Below are positions 34,795-43,376 of a stretch of DNA of 64,000 nucleotides, in pieces; position 1 is the stretch's first letter; each line of letters opens with the position of its first letter. The position numbers and the translations under genes are program-made. Source of the stretch: Kangiellaceae bacterium (GTDB taxonomy: Bacteria; Pseudomonadota; Gammaproteobacteria; Enterobacterales; Kangiellaceae); NCBI GenBank assembly GCA_013373015.1, contig JABXIQ010000027.1:40834-104833 (forward strand). Direction: 5' to 3'. Under the pieces are notes generated by a model. The model was given only the letters and a program-made list of their open reading frames with translations, did no database searches and was not told the DNA's origin.

Positions 34795-36029
34795 ACTTTA
34801 ATCACACCGTTTGCATCGTATTCTCGATCAAAAATAACAAAGTAATCGCTGATCAAGGGTAAGCCCATAATCGACATATTTGGAATATTGGGCAGTTCAT
34901 TCATAAACATAAACCAAGCCCGTCCAGCTTGCATCGCATTGATTTGCCAATAATTATCAGGGGTACAACTGACCTTTGTAATGTCGTCTTCTTGTTCACC
35001 TTTAAAATAAAAATGAACATCAGGCCATTGGTTTAGATCTAAATCTTGTGGGAAATATCCTTCCGAGCCTGCGCTGTTGTGTAGATCAATATGCCGGATA
35101 AAATCGATGTTAAGTTCAAGCAGTTGATCAAGTAATTCTTGATACAGCTCTTGCTGTAAAACCATAAAACTACTGCCACAATCAATGATCGAGTTTGAAT
35201 AGCGGGGTTTTCTTTCTTCACGAGTAGGTGGGGGCACATTAATTATATCGCCTTCGCCAACCTGCATTGCCAGTAGCTTGGTGTTGTAATAGGCGTCATG
35301 AACCACATCAATGATTTGCAAATAGCCATCGTACAATTCTTTATGCTCTTCACCTGCGCCTAGAATCATCCAACCTTGATTGAGCGGATCCGCTTCGAGC
35401 TGTTGTGTTGTGAGATTATTATCTTCAACGTGAACAACCGCTCTTTTACAGTAAAGTGAAAATTTATTTTTACTGATCTTATGTTCTTCTAGCTCGGTAA
35501 AAAACGCTTTGGGCTTTTTATACGGATAAGTTTTAAGGAATTGCTTAAAAGTACGTACGGCTTTTTTGTTATCCTCAACGCTAAATGGCCAAGGGTAAGT
35601 TTGCTCTGGTGAGTAATTGCGTTCTTGAAAATACTCGGTTAGGTTGTAGGCTCGATTCAGTTGGCGATAAGCCAAGCCAAGAATACCATCAGCACCGTAG
35701 AAATTATTTTGTTGTTCGCTTTCAATAATAGCAAGATGTCCTTCTTTTAGGGTCATCTTACGTTCATCGGTTTCAAGCTGCAGATGAGTATTTATCAGTG
35801 GGCCAGCCCATCCTCCAGAACCGTATGTAATGGTCTGTGCATAAGGCGTTGCTTGTAGATAAAAGTCTTGGTCAGGTTTGTATTTATTAGTATCGACGGC
35901 AAGTGTGCTACTACCAGTATCGAGCAATAGATTAACTTTGGTTTGCTTGCTGCCCAATTCCATTTGTACACAATAACCACCTTTGGCAGCCACAATACTT
36001 ATTGGAAGCTTCATGGTTTTTCTTGGCAT
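34776..36029 (-). CDS. Pepsin-like aspartic protease (A1 family, shewasin-like)
   Basis: 417-residue two-lobed aspartic protease homologue, a fold common in eukaryotes and rare in bacteria. N-lobe: catalytic LLLDTGSSTLAV with D37; the flap Tyr is Y69 in ITYGSGGW, and a psi-loop partner is ADGILGLAY. C-lobe: SNSIIDCGSSFMVL with D283, where the usual DTG or DSG is DCG; the closing IMGLPLISDYFVIFD is typical of pepsins. No signal peptide or propeptide is evident, as in the cytoplasmic shewasins of Shewanella. AGGA lies 7 bases before the ATG. It is flanked by terminators on both sides and is therefore monocistronic. Confidence 0.9.
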   Translation of the reverse strand: MPRKTMKLPISIVAAKGGYCVQMELGSKQTKVNLLLDTGSSTLAVDTNKYKPDQDFYLQATPYAQTITYGSGGWAGPLINTHLQLETDERKMTLKEGHLAIIESEQQNNFYGADGILGLAYRQLNRAYNLTEYFQERNYSPEQTYPWPFSVEDNKKAVRTFKQFLKTYPYKKPKAFFTELEEHKISKNKFSLYCKRAVVHVEDNNLTTQQLEADPLNQGWMILGAGEEHKELYDGYLQIIDVVHDAYYNTKLLAMQVGEGDIINVPPPTREERKPRYSNSIIDCGSSFMVLQQELYQELLDQLLELNIDFIRHIDLHNSAGSEGYFPQDLDLNQWPDVHFYFKGEQEDDITKVSCTPDNYWQINAMQAGRAWFMFMNELPNIPNMSIMGLPLISDYFVIFDREYDANGVIKVGKIEL

Positions 36030-36054
36030 CTATTATCCTTGCTATTCGTCCAAT

Positions 36055-36092
36055 AAAAAAGGTTGTGAGCCAAGCATAGCGCACAACCTTTT
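36055..36092 (-). terminator. Terminator downstream of the TonB-dependent receptor
   Basis: AAAAGGTTGTG pairs with CACAACCTTTT around a 14-base loop, with a T run on the minus strand. It isolates the receptor from the protease. Confidence 0.85.
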
Positions 36093-36120
36093 GATTTTGA
36101 AGGTTTTTAAAGTATTTTGA

Positions 36121-38466
36121 TTAGAAGGTTAATCTAAATCCTGCGGTCAATGAGCGGCCTGTACGAGGCGCACGATCTTTTAAGAATGAGGCATGATCAC
36201 GAATTTCCTCGTCCAATAGATTTTGCCCACGCAAGAACAATAGCAGGTCAGCATTATCGAAATAGAGGTTGTAGCCAATATTAAGATTCAACAAATTGTA
36301 GCCATCGGTTGCTAACTCACCTTGTGATATTTTATCTTGGCTGGCAACTTTAATGGCTTTAAGATCAGCAGCAAAATCACCATACTCAAAACCTAGCGTT
36401 GCACCAAAGCGTTTGGCTGGTTGGCGCGGAATATAAGCACCTGTTGGATTATCAAATTCTGCATGAGTGTAATCACCAAATAATCCTGCTTTCCAAAAGC
36501 TGTTACCCTTATCAGCAAAGGTCCAGTCAATTTCAGCTTCAACGCCTTCAAAAATTGCATCTTGTTGGGCGTATTGCAAAATTGGCAGCTCATGTTCGTG
36601 CTCTTCTTCTCCTGCATGCTCTTCTTCAACTAATTGCTGATAGATAAAATCGTTTACACGGTTATGAAAAACGGCAACCGAAGCATGCACATTATCGGTA
36701 TGGTAGCGCAAACCAATATCAAGGTTTTGAGCTGTTTCTTTATCAAGCTCTGAATTACCTACCTCAATAGTGAGTGTGGCTAAATGTGGAACATAGCTTT
36801 CTTCATCATTACCAACATTCGACAATAATTCTTCAACTTGAGGAATGCGTTGCGCGCGTGCGAAGTTAATGGGTAGAGACCAGTTTTCACTAAAATGCCA
36901 AACGGTACCAGCAGCAAAACTAAAGGCACTATCATCGCGCGAGCCAAAATTAGCAGTGCTTAACTCTTGTCGATCAAAACGGATACCTAACTCAGTATGC
37001 CAATTGCCCACGTCCTTTTCTTCTAGCCAGAACAGGCCGTATTTCTTTGTGTTTGATGTAGGAATAAAAGACTCATCACCAATCGCGGCAAAGTCACTAT
37101 CCGAGAATTGTATCCCAAATGCACCTTGCCAACCTGACCAAGACTCATGCACTAACTCTAAGCGAGCGTCGTTGGCTGAATTGGTAAAAGTAGTGCCTAT
37201 TTCATCACCTTCGATTTCTTGATGCTCATAGTCGGTTTTAGCAAAGCTTATCTTCAAGTGTTGGAAACCGTCGAAGGGATCGTTCCACTGACCTTTTAAA
37301 TCCCAACGTTTTTGACGTAGATCCAATCGAATGGCTTCTTCACCATGTTCCTCTTCTGCATGCTCTTCACCTTCTTCTTCATGATGTTCTGCGTGACCAG
37401 GTAAACCATAGTTGCGATCAAAGTCAGTATAAGATATTCCCCAATAGCCAGCATCAGTGATATAAGAAAAACCAAGACTGCCACCTTGGGTTTTGGTATC
37501 ACTGTTTTCTAAAACGCCAAAGGCTTCTTCTTCATGCTCAACTTCACCTTCTGCCTCTTCCAGCTGACGAAGCCTGAATGATTCGGCATAACCAGGAATT
37601 TCTATAGGGTCGGTTTTAGAGTCAAAGGCGTCTATGTGAAAAGCAAGAGAGCCTTTTTCCAATTCAGCTGCGGTAGTTAGAGTCCCTATAATTGAGCGCT
37701 CACCAGTAGCTGAATCACCTAAGCGAACTTCTATGCCACCCTCAACACCCTCAGGTACTGAGGTAGGTATCTTATTATCTACAACATTAACGGCGCCACC
37801 GACGGCTTCACCACCGTATAGCAAAGTAGCGGGGCCTTTTAACACTTCAATGCGTTTGGCCAGTAGTGGTTCTGCCGCGATCCAGTGATCAGGACTAGCA
37901 TTCGATGCATCTTGAGTTGAAGTATTATTGCTTAATACGGTAACCCGATTGCCTTGTTGCCCTCGAATTACTGGACGACCTGCACCAACCCCAAAGCTAG
38001 ATAAGTTGATACCAGGTACTTCGGCAAGGGTTTCACCAATATTGGCACCGCGGTTTTTGATTAGCTCATCACCTGTAATGATCACCGATGGTGATGCCAT
38101 TTCTAAACTTGAGTGTTCTAAAGGATTGCCAGTTACAACAATGGTTTCAGCATTGTTATGACTAACGGTAAGGGTTTGTTGGCTACCATCATGACGAACA
38201 GATTGGTTAATATGGCCGTGATTAGGTGCTTCAACATCTAATACATAGCGTCCTTCTTCAAGCTCAGAAAACTCAAATTGACCTTCGCTATTGGTGGTCA
38301 CTTCTTGGTTAAGGGAACGAATATGTACGGTAGCATTGGCAATGGGTTGGCCTGTTTCATCCAAAACCTTACCTGATAATTTTTTGCTTTCTGCTATAGC
38401 TGTACTGGTTAAAAGCCCACTGACTAATAACGCAGTTAGTGAACGTGAAAAAATATTGTTTTTCAT
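36121..38466 (-). CDS. TonB-dependent receptor, His/Glu-rich (ZnuD-like)
   Basis: 781-residue outer membrane transporter. The signal peptide (to about 25) is followed by a CarboxypepD_reg-like domain (about 28-105), a plug (about 115-225; TIVVTGNP TonB-box-like start, GAGRPVIRGQQGNRV) and a 22-strand barrel ending in LTAGFRLTF. Two extracellular-loop regions are packed with His and Glu (HAEHHEEEGEEHAEEE near residue 330, and EEHAGEEEHEHE near 625), the character of ZnuD zinc receptors. The substrate is therefore probably zinc or another transition metal, although no Zur box was identified. It lies 80 bases after a small Cys-containing exported gene. Confidence 0.92.
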   Translation of the reverse strand: MKNNIFSRSLTALLVSGLLTSTAIAESKKLSGKVLDETGQPIANATVHIRSLNQEVTTNSEGQFEFSELEEGRYVLDVEAPNHGHINQSVRHDGSQQTLTVSHNNAETIVVTGNPLEHSSLEMASPSVIITGDELIKNRGANIGETLAEVPGINLSSFGVGAGRPVIRGQQGNRVTVLSNNTSTQDASNASPDHWIAAEPLLAKRIEVLKGPATLLYGGEAVGGAVNVVDNKIPTSVPEGVEGGIEVRLGDSATGERSIIGTLTTAAELEKGSLAFHIDAFDSKTDPIEIPGYAESFRLRQLEEAEGEVEHEEEAFGVLENSDTKTQGGSLGFSYITDAGYWGISYTDFDRNYGLPGHAEHHEEEGEEHAEEEHGEEAIRLDLRQKRWDLKGQWNDPFDGFQHLKISFAKTDYEHQEIEGDEIGTTFTNSANDARLELVHESWSGWQGAFGIQFSDSDFAAIGDESFIPTSNTKKYGLFWLEEKDVGNWHTELGIRFDRQELSTANFGSRDDSAFSFAAGTVWHFSENWSLPINFARAQRIPQVEELLSNVGNDEESYVPHLATLTIEVGNSELDKETAQNLDIGLRYHTDNVHASVAVFHNRVNDFIYQQLVEEEHAGEEEHEHELPILQYAQQDAIFEGVEAEIDWTFADKGNSFWKAGLFGDYTHAEFDNPTGAYIPRQPAKRFGATLGFEYGDFAADLKAIKVASQDKISQGELATDGYNLLNLNIGYNLYFDNADLLLFLRGQNLLDEEIRDHASFLKDRAPRTGRSLTAGFRLTF

Positions 38467-38546
38467 TAATAAATTCCTGCATAGTTCAAAAGCCCAACGA
38501 AAAACGTTGAGATTGGTAAAAAATAAAAGCTTGATTTAATTAGTGT

Positions 38547-38819
38547 TTATGCAGAAATAGGAGGGGCGCGACCGAAGAAAGGGCTGATAGTTTGCTTAGC
38601 AACAACAGGTGTTGCCCATGCTGGCGATTGCTCGGCAAAGGTAAACGATTCGGTGATCACCAATGCGCCAGGCGCACTATGGAAATCAGTGTTGGGCTGG
38701 TATATACAAATCGTACACTCGGTAGAATCATGTGACGGAGCATTCGCATGAGCAATACCCACCAAAGCCATGCTTAACATCGCTGTGATCAGTAAAATGT
38801 GACGAATTGTCTTGCTCAT
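38547..38819 (-). CDS. Small exported Cys-containing protein beside the metal receptor
   Basis: 90 residues with a signal peptide ending in AHANA. The mature part contains HDSTECTICIY, with a CxxC-type pair and nearby His, and ends in FFGRAPPISA. This resembles short DUF2946-type proteins that are often placed beside metal-related TonB receptors. It is upstream of and co-directional with the receptor. A metal-handling role is inferred from the Cys/His motif and the position; I cannot confirm the family. Confidence 0.62.
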   Translation of the reverse strand: MSKTIRHILLITAMLSMALVGIAHANAPSHDSTECTICIYQPNTDFHSAPGALVITESFTFAEQSPAWATPVVAKQTISPFFGRAPPISA

Positions 38820-39040
38820 GGTTACCTTGCTGATACTTGGTTAGTTCTAATGTTTACGCTGAACAGGGTGCTATATGTCCAATATTTTCAATACTATGCC
38901 TAATCAGGATTGCTTTCAATAGTTAGCCGCTTTGACATATCACTAAAAGTTGTTACAAAAAGTGTTATAGAGGAGCAAAAAAGGGTAGCATGTAGCGGAG
39001 CGATTTAATCTTAACTTATTGAAACCATTAAGCCATTGTC

Positions 39041-40363
39041 ATGATAGAGCAAATACCAGAATCATTGAGTGAGCGCCGTTTAGATATGGTGCCAAACTTT
39101 CCCGATCGTCAAGAACCTGTGGGGTTCATGTTGCGATTGGTTAAGGCGTTGCATACTTATGGCGTGCCTACCTATGAGCTGGAAAGATTGGTGACTACTG
39201 TTGCTGAACAATTAGGTTATGGATTGCAGATCATTGCTGTACCGACCAGCATCACTATGACTTTTATGCAGGAAGATGAAGAAGAAAAACCGCGTACTTA
39301 TGTCATTCGCTCCAATTCAGGAGAGGTCAATGTCGATAAGTTGCGTCGCACTATGGAAGTCGCAGAGAAAGTTATTGAGGGAGGCCTTACTACGCAACAA
39401 GGTGCTAATGAATTAACCGAGATAGCAAAATCACAACCGGTACATAATAACTTTTGGATGATCTTTTGCTTTTCTTTAGTCTCAGCTTCTATCGCCAGAA
39501 TATTTAATGGTGGGTGGCAAGAAGTATTAACCGCGTCGGTGATTGGTTTACTGGTAGGATTTTTAGTGAACCTTGGCGGCCCACGCTCTGAAACTGTGTC
39601 TAATTTGATGCCTGCTTTGTGCGCTTTTTTTGCTTCGATTATTTCTTTTGCCTGTAATCAATGGCTTGGTTTACATTCGACTTATATTCCTATTGTTGCA
39701 GGTATTATTATTCTTGTGCCGGGCATGATGTTGACTATTGCTATGGCTGAATTGGCAACGCAAAACTTAGTATCGGGTACTGCGCGTTTATTAGGCGCAG
39801 GTATGATCTTCATTCAGATGACATTTGGTGTGGCTATTGGTAGCCAGTTAGCCAATTATTTGTTTCCATTAACCGAAAGAATTGAATTGGTCGCTTTGCC
39901 TAACTGGACTCTATGGGTAGCGTTGGTAGCAACGTCATGGTCATTTATGGTGCTGTTCCAGTCGCGTTGGAAAGAGTTACCTTGGATCATCGTGGCAACT
40001 TTATCCGCCTATTTTATTTCACGCTGGGGTGTCCAACAAATGGGGCCTGCAACAGGTGCTTTTATCGGCGCTTTATCGGTCGGCTTGTTTGCTAATTTAG
40101 CGCACCGAATCAGGAAGGTTTCAACAGCGGCAATCATGATGCCTGGTTTCATTATTCTAGTTCCAGGTAGTATTGGGTTTAAGAGCCTGACTGCATTGCT
40201 GGAACACGACATTATAGGCGGTCTCGAGACCGCGTTTAACATGGTTATTATTGGTATTTCATTAGTAACAGGACTATTGATTTCTTCTATTGCAACTTTA
40301 CCCAAAGTTAATCTAGTCAAAGCCTCAGTTAATGACCATAAGGATAATGAAGAAGTCGTATAA
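39041..40363 (+). CDS. ThrE-type threonine/serine exporter family protein
   Basis: 440-residue inner membrane protein with a cytoplasmic N-terminal part (about 1-125; FMLRLVKALHTYGVPTYELERLV) followed by about ten membrane helices. Both halves of the ThrE family are fused in one chain: the DUF1212-like first half and the DUF3815-like second half starting near residue 290. In enterobacteria and clostridia these halves can be separate genes. Members export threonine or serine, or act in succinate export (YjjPB). The exact substrate is unknown. The nuclease gene follows 5 bases later. Confidence 0.88.
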   Translation: MIEQIPESLSERRLDMVPNFPDRQEPVGFMLRLVKALHTYGVPTYELERLVTTVAEQLGYGLQIIAVPTSITMTFMQEDEEEKPRTYVIRSNSGEVNVDKLRRTMEVAEKVIEGGLTTQQGANELTEIAKSQPVHNNFWMIFCFSLVSASIARIFNGGWQEVLTASVIGLLVGFLVNLGGPRSETVSNLMPALCAFFASIISFACNQWLGLHSTYIPIVAGIIILVPGMMLTIAMAELATQNLVSGTARLLGAGMIFIQMTFGVAIGSQLANYLFPLTERIELVALPNWTLWVALVATSWSFMVLFQSRWKELPWIIVATLSAYFISRWGVQQMGPATGAFIGALSVGLFANLAHRIRKVSTAAIMMPGFIILVPGSIGFKSLTALLEHDIIGGLETAFNMVIIGISLVTGLLISSIATLPKVNLVKASVNDHKDNEEVV

Positions 40364-40368
40364 TCATT

Positions 40369-40878
40369 ATGCAAAAAGTTGTTATTATTTTCTTTTTGGC
40401 GTTGGCAATAAATGGTTGTGAGAGAGCCAATGGCGAATATCAAGCTGAGTTTGTTCAAGATGGCGATAGTGTAGTCATTTGTTGTGAACAGGGTGAGACT
40501 TTTATTGTGCGCTTGCGTGATATTGATGCTCCAGAAAAGCAACAACCCTATGCAGAACAGTCGCGGGATTTTTTGCGCCAGCTATTGCAAGATCAAACAT
40601 TCAAATTAAAAGGGTTAGAAACGGATCGCTATGGGCGGCGCTTGGTGGATATTATACTTGTTGATAAGCAGTCCTTGGAGCAGTATTCGGTAAATAAACT
40701 AATGATTGAATCAGGCTCAGCATGGGTGTGGCGCTACAGTAATGATTACAAATTACGTTATATTCAAAAGCAAGCGCGTGATGAAAAGAAAGGCTTGTGG
40801 GCATTGCCTGAAAGCCAAAGACTTGAGCCCTGGTTATGGCGCGAGCAATATCGTAGAAATAAAAAATCGCAGAAATAA
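40369..40878 (+). CDS. Thermonuclease-like (SNase) lipoprotein
   Basis: 169-residue exported nuclease-like protein. The N-terminus MQKVVIIFFLALAINGC gives a lipobox (INGC) at C17. The SNase fold shows VQDGDSVVI, the active-site Arg in RLRDIDAPEKQQPYAE, and the second catalytic segment LETDRYGRRLVDI with Glu and Arg; KGLWALP is the usual closing element. It would degrade DNA or RNA in the periplasm. It sits 5 bases after the exporter and 17 before the aspartoacylase gene. Confidence 0.88.
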   Translation: MQKVVIIFFLALAINGCERANGEYQAEFVQDGDSVVICCEQGETFIVRLRDIDAPEKQQPYAEQSRDFLRQLLQDQTFKLKGLETDRYGRRLVDIILVDKQSLEQYSVNKLMIESGSAWVWRYSNDYKLRYIQKQARDEKKGLWALPESQRLEPWLWREQYRRNKKSQK

Positions 40879-40895
40879 AAAAATAGAGTTGCCTT

Positions 40896-41783
40896 ATGAG
40901 TAGTAAACATCAGCCAATAAGACATGTCGCTATTGTTGGCGGAACACATGGTAATGAAATTACAGGTGTTTATTTAATAAAAAAATATCAGAACTTTGTT
41001 GAACTGTTGCAAGGATATGATTTCTCTATTGAATTGTTAACAGCCAACTCTGAAGCTGTAGCCGCCAACAAGCGGTATATAGATTGTGATTTGAATAGAT
41101 CGTTTAAGATTGAAGACTTAAGCAATAACTCGCTACTTGGTTATGAAAATCAACGCGCCAAAGAGATTAATCAGCAGCTTGGACCAAAAGGAAATAGCCG
41201 AGTAGATTTTATTGTGGATTTACATACTTCAACAGCGCCAATGGGTGTTAATCTTGTCTTGCTTAACGATGATCCTTTTCATTTGAAGTTAGCGGATTAT
41301 GTGCAACAAAGAATGGATAATGTAACTATTACGTGGGAGCAACTCCCTGATCATCATTTCTTAATGAGCATTGCGCCACGTCATATTTTGATTGAAGTGG
41401 GTGCAACACCGCAAGGTAGTTTACGACATAAGATATTTGAACAAACAGAGCAAGCAACAACACATGTCCTTAATTTTATAGAAGCTTATAACAAGCAAGA
41501 GTTACCAGTCAGTTCATCTAGTCTTGAAGTCTATAAATATTTTGATGTGATGTATTTACCGCAAGATAGCCAAGGCAATATCATCGGTATGGTGCATGAT
41601 AATATCCAAGATCGTGATTTTGGTTTATTGAAAACTCAAGACGCAATTTTCAAGTTATTCGATGGAAGCGATATAGTGTATGAGGGTGAAGAATGTTATA
41701 TCGCTTTTATTAATGAAGCCGCTTACTATGATGAAAAGAAAGCATTTTCAATGGCAAAGAGAGTCGTTTTGAGTATTGGCTAA
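40896..41783 (+). CDS. Aspartoacylase (AstE/AspA zinc hydrolase family)
   Basis: 295-residue zinc hydrolase expected to split N-acetylaspartate to acetate and aspartate, or a close N-acyl substrate. It has the family metal motif H18-GN-E21 in GGTHGNEITG, DLNRSF with the substrate-binding Asn-Arg, and the third zinc ligand His in IVDLHTSTA near residue 110. The catalytic Glu is in HILIEVGATPQGS. The length equals that of aspartoacylases rather than the longer AstE succinylglutamate desuccinylase, and no arginine-catabolism gene is adjacent. It is followed at once by a terminator. Confidence 0.88.
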   Translation: MSSKHQPIRHVAIVGGTHGNEITGVYLIKKYQNFVELLQGYDFSIELLTANSEAVAANKRYIDCDLNRSFKIEDLSNNSLLGYENQRAKEINQQLGPKGNSRVDFIVDLHTSTAPMGVNLVLLNDDPFHLKLADYVQQRMDNVTITWEQLPDHHFLMSIAPRHILIEVGATPQGSLRHKIFEQTEQATTHVLNFIEAYNKQELPVSSSSLEVYKYFDVMYLPQDSQGNIIGMVHDNIQDRDFGLLKTQDAIFKLFDGSDIVYEGEECYIAFINEAAYYDEKKAFSMAKRVVLSIG

Positions 41784-41788
41784 ATAAA

Positions 41789-41813
41789 AAAAGCCCGCTA
41801 AATGCGGGCTTTT
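41789..41813. terminator. Bidirectional terminator between the aspartoacylase gene and tRNA-Phe
   Basis: AAAAGCCCGC-TAAAT-GCGGGCTTTT, ending 6 bases from the tRNA 3' end. It can serve both converging transcripts. Confidence 0.88.
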
Positions 41814-41819
41814 GAATAA

Positions 41820-41895
41820 TGGTGGCTCGGGGCAGAATTGAACTGCCGACACAAGGATTTTCAATCCTCCGCTCTACCAACTGAGCTACCAAGCC
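41820..41895 (-). tRNA. tRNA-Phe (GAA)
   Basis: 76-base cloverleaf on the minus strand. The acceptor stem is GGCTTGG with CCGAGCC (one T-G pair), followed by discriminator A and an encoded CCA. The D arm is GCTC-AGTTGGTA-GAGC. The anticodon arm is GAGGA-TTGAAAA-TCCTT, giving anticodon GAA. The T arm holds GTTCAATTC. The terminator hairpin follows directly. Confidence 0.96.
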
Positions 41896-41909
41896 AATGG
41901 ACGCGTATT

Positions 41910-41927
41910 AAACCGATTGATCGGCTT
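41910..41927 (-). terminator. Weak candidate terminator after yggX
   Basis: Minus-strand AAGCCGAT-CA-ATCGGTTT hairpin (one G-T pair) followed by AAT. It lies between yggX and tRNA-Phe. The loop is very short, so support is limited. Confidence 0.35.
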
Positions 41928-41961
41928 TAAGTCAAGCCCCTAAGAGAGATTTTTTGGCAAT

Positions 41962-42249
41962 TTATTGCTGATCTTGGGGTACATAGCCTTCAGGCTTTTC
42001 GTAGTCACCGCCAAACAGGTATTTTTCCATTTGTTCTGCTAGATATTTTTGAGCTTGTGGGTCAATCAGACTCAGGCGTTTTTCGTTGATCATCATGGTT
42101 TGGTGGCTAAGCCACATTTGCCATGCTTGACTAGAGATATTGTTGAAAATTCGTTCACCTAACTCGCCTGGGTAGGTTTGAAAAGCTAAGCCTTCAGCTT
42201 CTTTTTGAAGCTTTTGGCAAAAAACTGTACGAGGGCTATCGTTCGACAT
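41962..42249 (-). CDS. yggX: Fe(2+)-trafficking protein YggX
   Basis: 95-residue cytoplasmic protein linked to iron-sulfur repair and oxidant resistance. The conserved Cys is in [15 protein letters not shown], followed by [14 protein letters not shown] and [17 protein letters not shown], the family block. It follows mutY by 41 bases; the mutY-yggX pair is standard in gammaproteobacteria, and MutY carries an iron-sulfur cluster that YggX has been proposed to protect. Confidence 0.97.
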   Translation of the reverse strand: MSNDSPRTVFCQKLQKEAEGLAFQTYPGELGERIFNNISSQAWQMWLSHQTMMINEKRLSLIDPQAQKYLAEQMEKYLFGGDYEKPEGYVPQDQQ

Positions 42250-42290
42250 AGCAATTTCCTATTGGGTAAAAATTTGGTCAATGCACACAG

Positions 42291-43358
42291 TTATTGACTA
42301 GCCAGTTGTTGTAATAATTTGCTGACGGGGGCTGGTAGCCCTATGTCTGCAAGCCGCTGCAGCTCAAACCAGTCATTATTATTACTTTCGTTAATCTGCA
42401 AGCTGTTGTTTATATGGGGACTATTGTCCACTAATAAAGGTTGGATGTGTAGATCATAGTGGCTAAATTTATGCAGAATAGGTTCTAATTCATGGCTAAC
42501 TTCTAGATCTGTGATTTGTTCTTTTTCGGGAAAAGACCAGAGCCCTCCCCAAATACCACTTGGCGGACGTTTTTCGAGTAAGACTTTACCATCACGAATA
42601 TATATCAGCCAGTAAGTGGATTGGCTGGGGCGTGCTTTTTTGGGTTTCTTGCCCGGACACTGATCGATAATGTTATGCTGATGTGCGAGACACTTAGTCG
42701 CTAGAGGGCAAATGTCGCATTTCGGCTTAGTTCTAGTACAAACCATTGCACCAAGATCCATCATGGCTTGGTTGTATTTATCTGTACTTTTGCTAGGAGT
42801 ATTCTGCTCTGCCCTACTCCATAGCTCTTTGAGCACCTGCCCATTTCCTGGCCAACCTTGTATCGCATAACAACGGGCTAATACGCGCTTTACATTTCCA
42901 TCTAAAATGGCGGTTGGTTGTTGATAAGCAAATGCTGCAATAGCTCCTGCTGTGGAACGCCCTACCCCAGGTAGTTGTTCAAGTTGTTGGGTGGTTTGTG
43001 GGAATTGGCCATCAAATTGCTGGATGACCATCTTCGCTGCTTTATGGAGGTTGCGAGCACGACTGTAGTAACCAAGTCCACTCCACAAATGCATCACTAG
43101 CTCGTTATCAGCTTCTGCTAGTGCTTCAACCGTTGGGAAATATTGAATAAATTTTTCAAAATAAGGAATTACGGTGGCGACTTGAGTTTGCTGTAGCATG
43201 ATTTCTGAAAGCCAAATTTTGTAAGCATCACGAGTGCCTTGCCAAGGTAGGTGTTTACGTCCATGTTGTTCATAATAATCAATGACTTTTTGTGCAAAAG
43301 TAGATGCTTGCCAGCCTTTCATAGAATTTTTCATGGGGCTCTTCATGGAACTATTCAT
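42291..43358 (-). CDS. mutY: A/G-specific adenine DNA glycosylase
   Basis: Base-excision repair enzyme that removes adenine mispaired with 8-oxoguanine. The HhH motif LEQLPGVGRSTAGAIAAFA and the catalytic Asp region ILDGNVKRVLAR are present. The iron-sulfur cluster ligands are CTRTKPKCDICPLATKC (C-x6-C-x2-C-x5-C). A C-terminal NUDIX-like 8-oxoG recognition domain follows (about 235-355; GGLWSFPEKE). The N-terminus is unusual: four in-frame ATG codons spaced exactly 12 bases apart, so the true start may be any from 43358 to 43322; the conserved protein begins at the last one (MKGWQASTF). No ribosome site clearly decides. Confidence 0.95.
   Translation of the reverse strand: MNSSMKSPMKNSMKGWQASTFAQKVIDYYEQHGRKHLPWQGTRDAYKIWLSEIMLQQTQVATVIPYFEKFIQYFPTVEALAEADNELVMHLWSGLGYYSRARNLHKAAKMVIQQFDGQFPQTTQQLEQLPGVGRSTAGAIAAFAYQQPTAILDGNVKRVLARCYAIQGWPGNGQVLKELWSRAEQNTPSKSTDKYNQAMMDLGAMVCTRTKPKCDICPLATKCLAHQHNIIDQCPGKKPKKARPSQSTYWLIYIRDGKVLLEKRPPSGIWGGLWSFPEKEQITDLEVSHELEPILHKFSHYDLHIQPLLVDNSPHINNSLQINESNNNDWFELQRLADIGLPAPVSKLLQQLASQ
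43322..43358 (-). repeat. Imperfect 12-base tandem repeat carrying four ATG codons at the mutY start
   Basis: Units ATGAATAGTTCC, ATGAAGAGCCCC and ATGAAAAATTCT, then a fourth ATGAAAGG. Each encodes Met-Asn/Lys-Ser/Asn-Ser/Pro-like residues. The ATGs lie at 43358, 43346, 43334 and 43322. Confidence 0.7.
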
Positions 43359-43376
43359 GAATCTAAGAAACTTGAG

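Noticed and set aside
36600..37400. His/Glu-rich repeated codons as a DNA repeat element
   Set aside because: They are coding loops of the TonB-dependent receptor without regular unit length.
38820..39040. Possible Zur box upstream of the metal receptor locus
   Set aside because: TGTTACAAAAAGTGTTATAG was examined, but it is not symmetric enough to support a Zur site.
40009..40545. 178-codon minus-strand open frame
   Set aside because: Antisense to the ThrE-like and nuclease genes; no family features.
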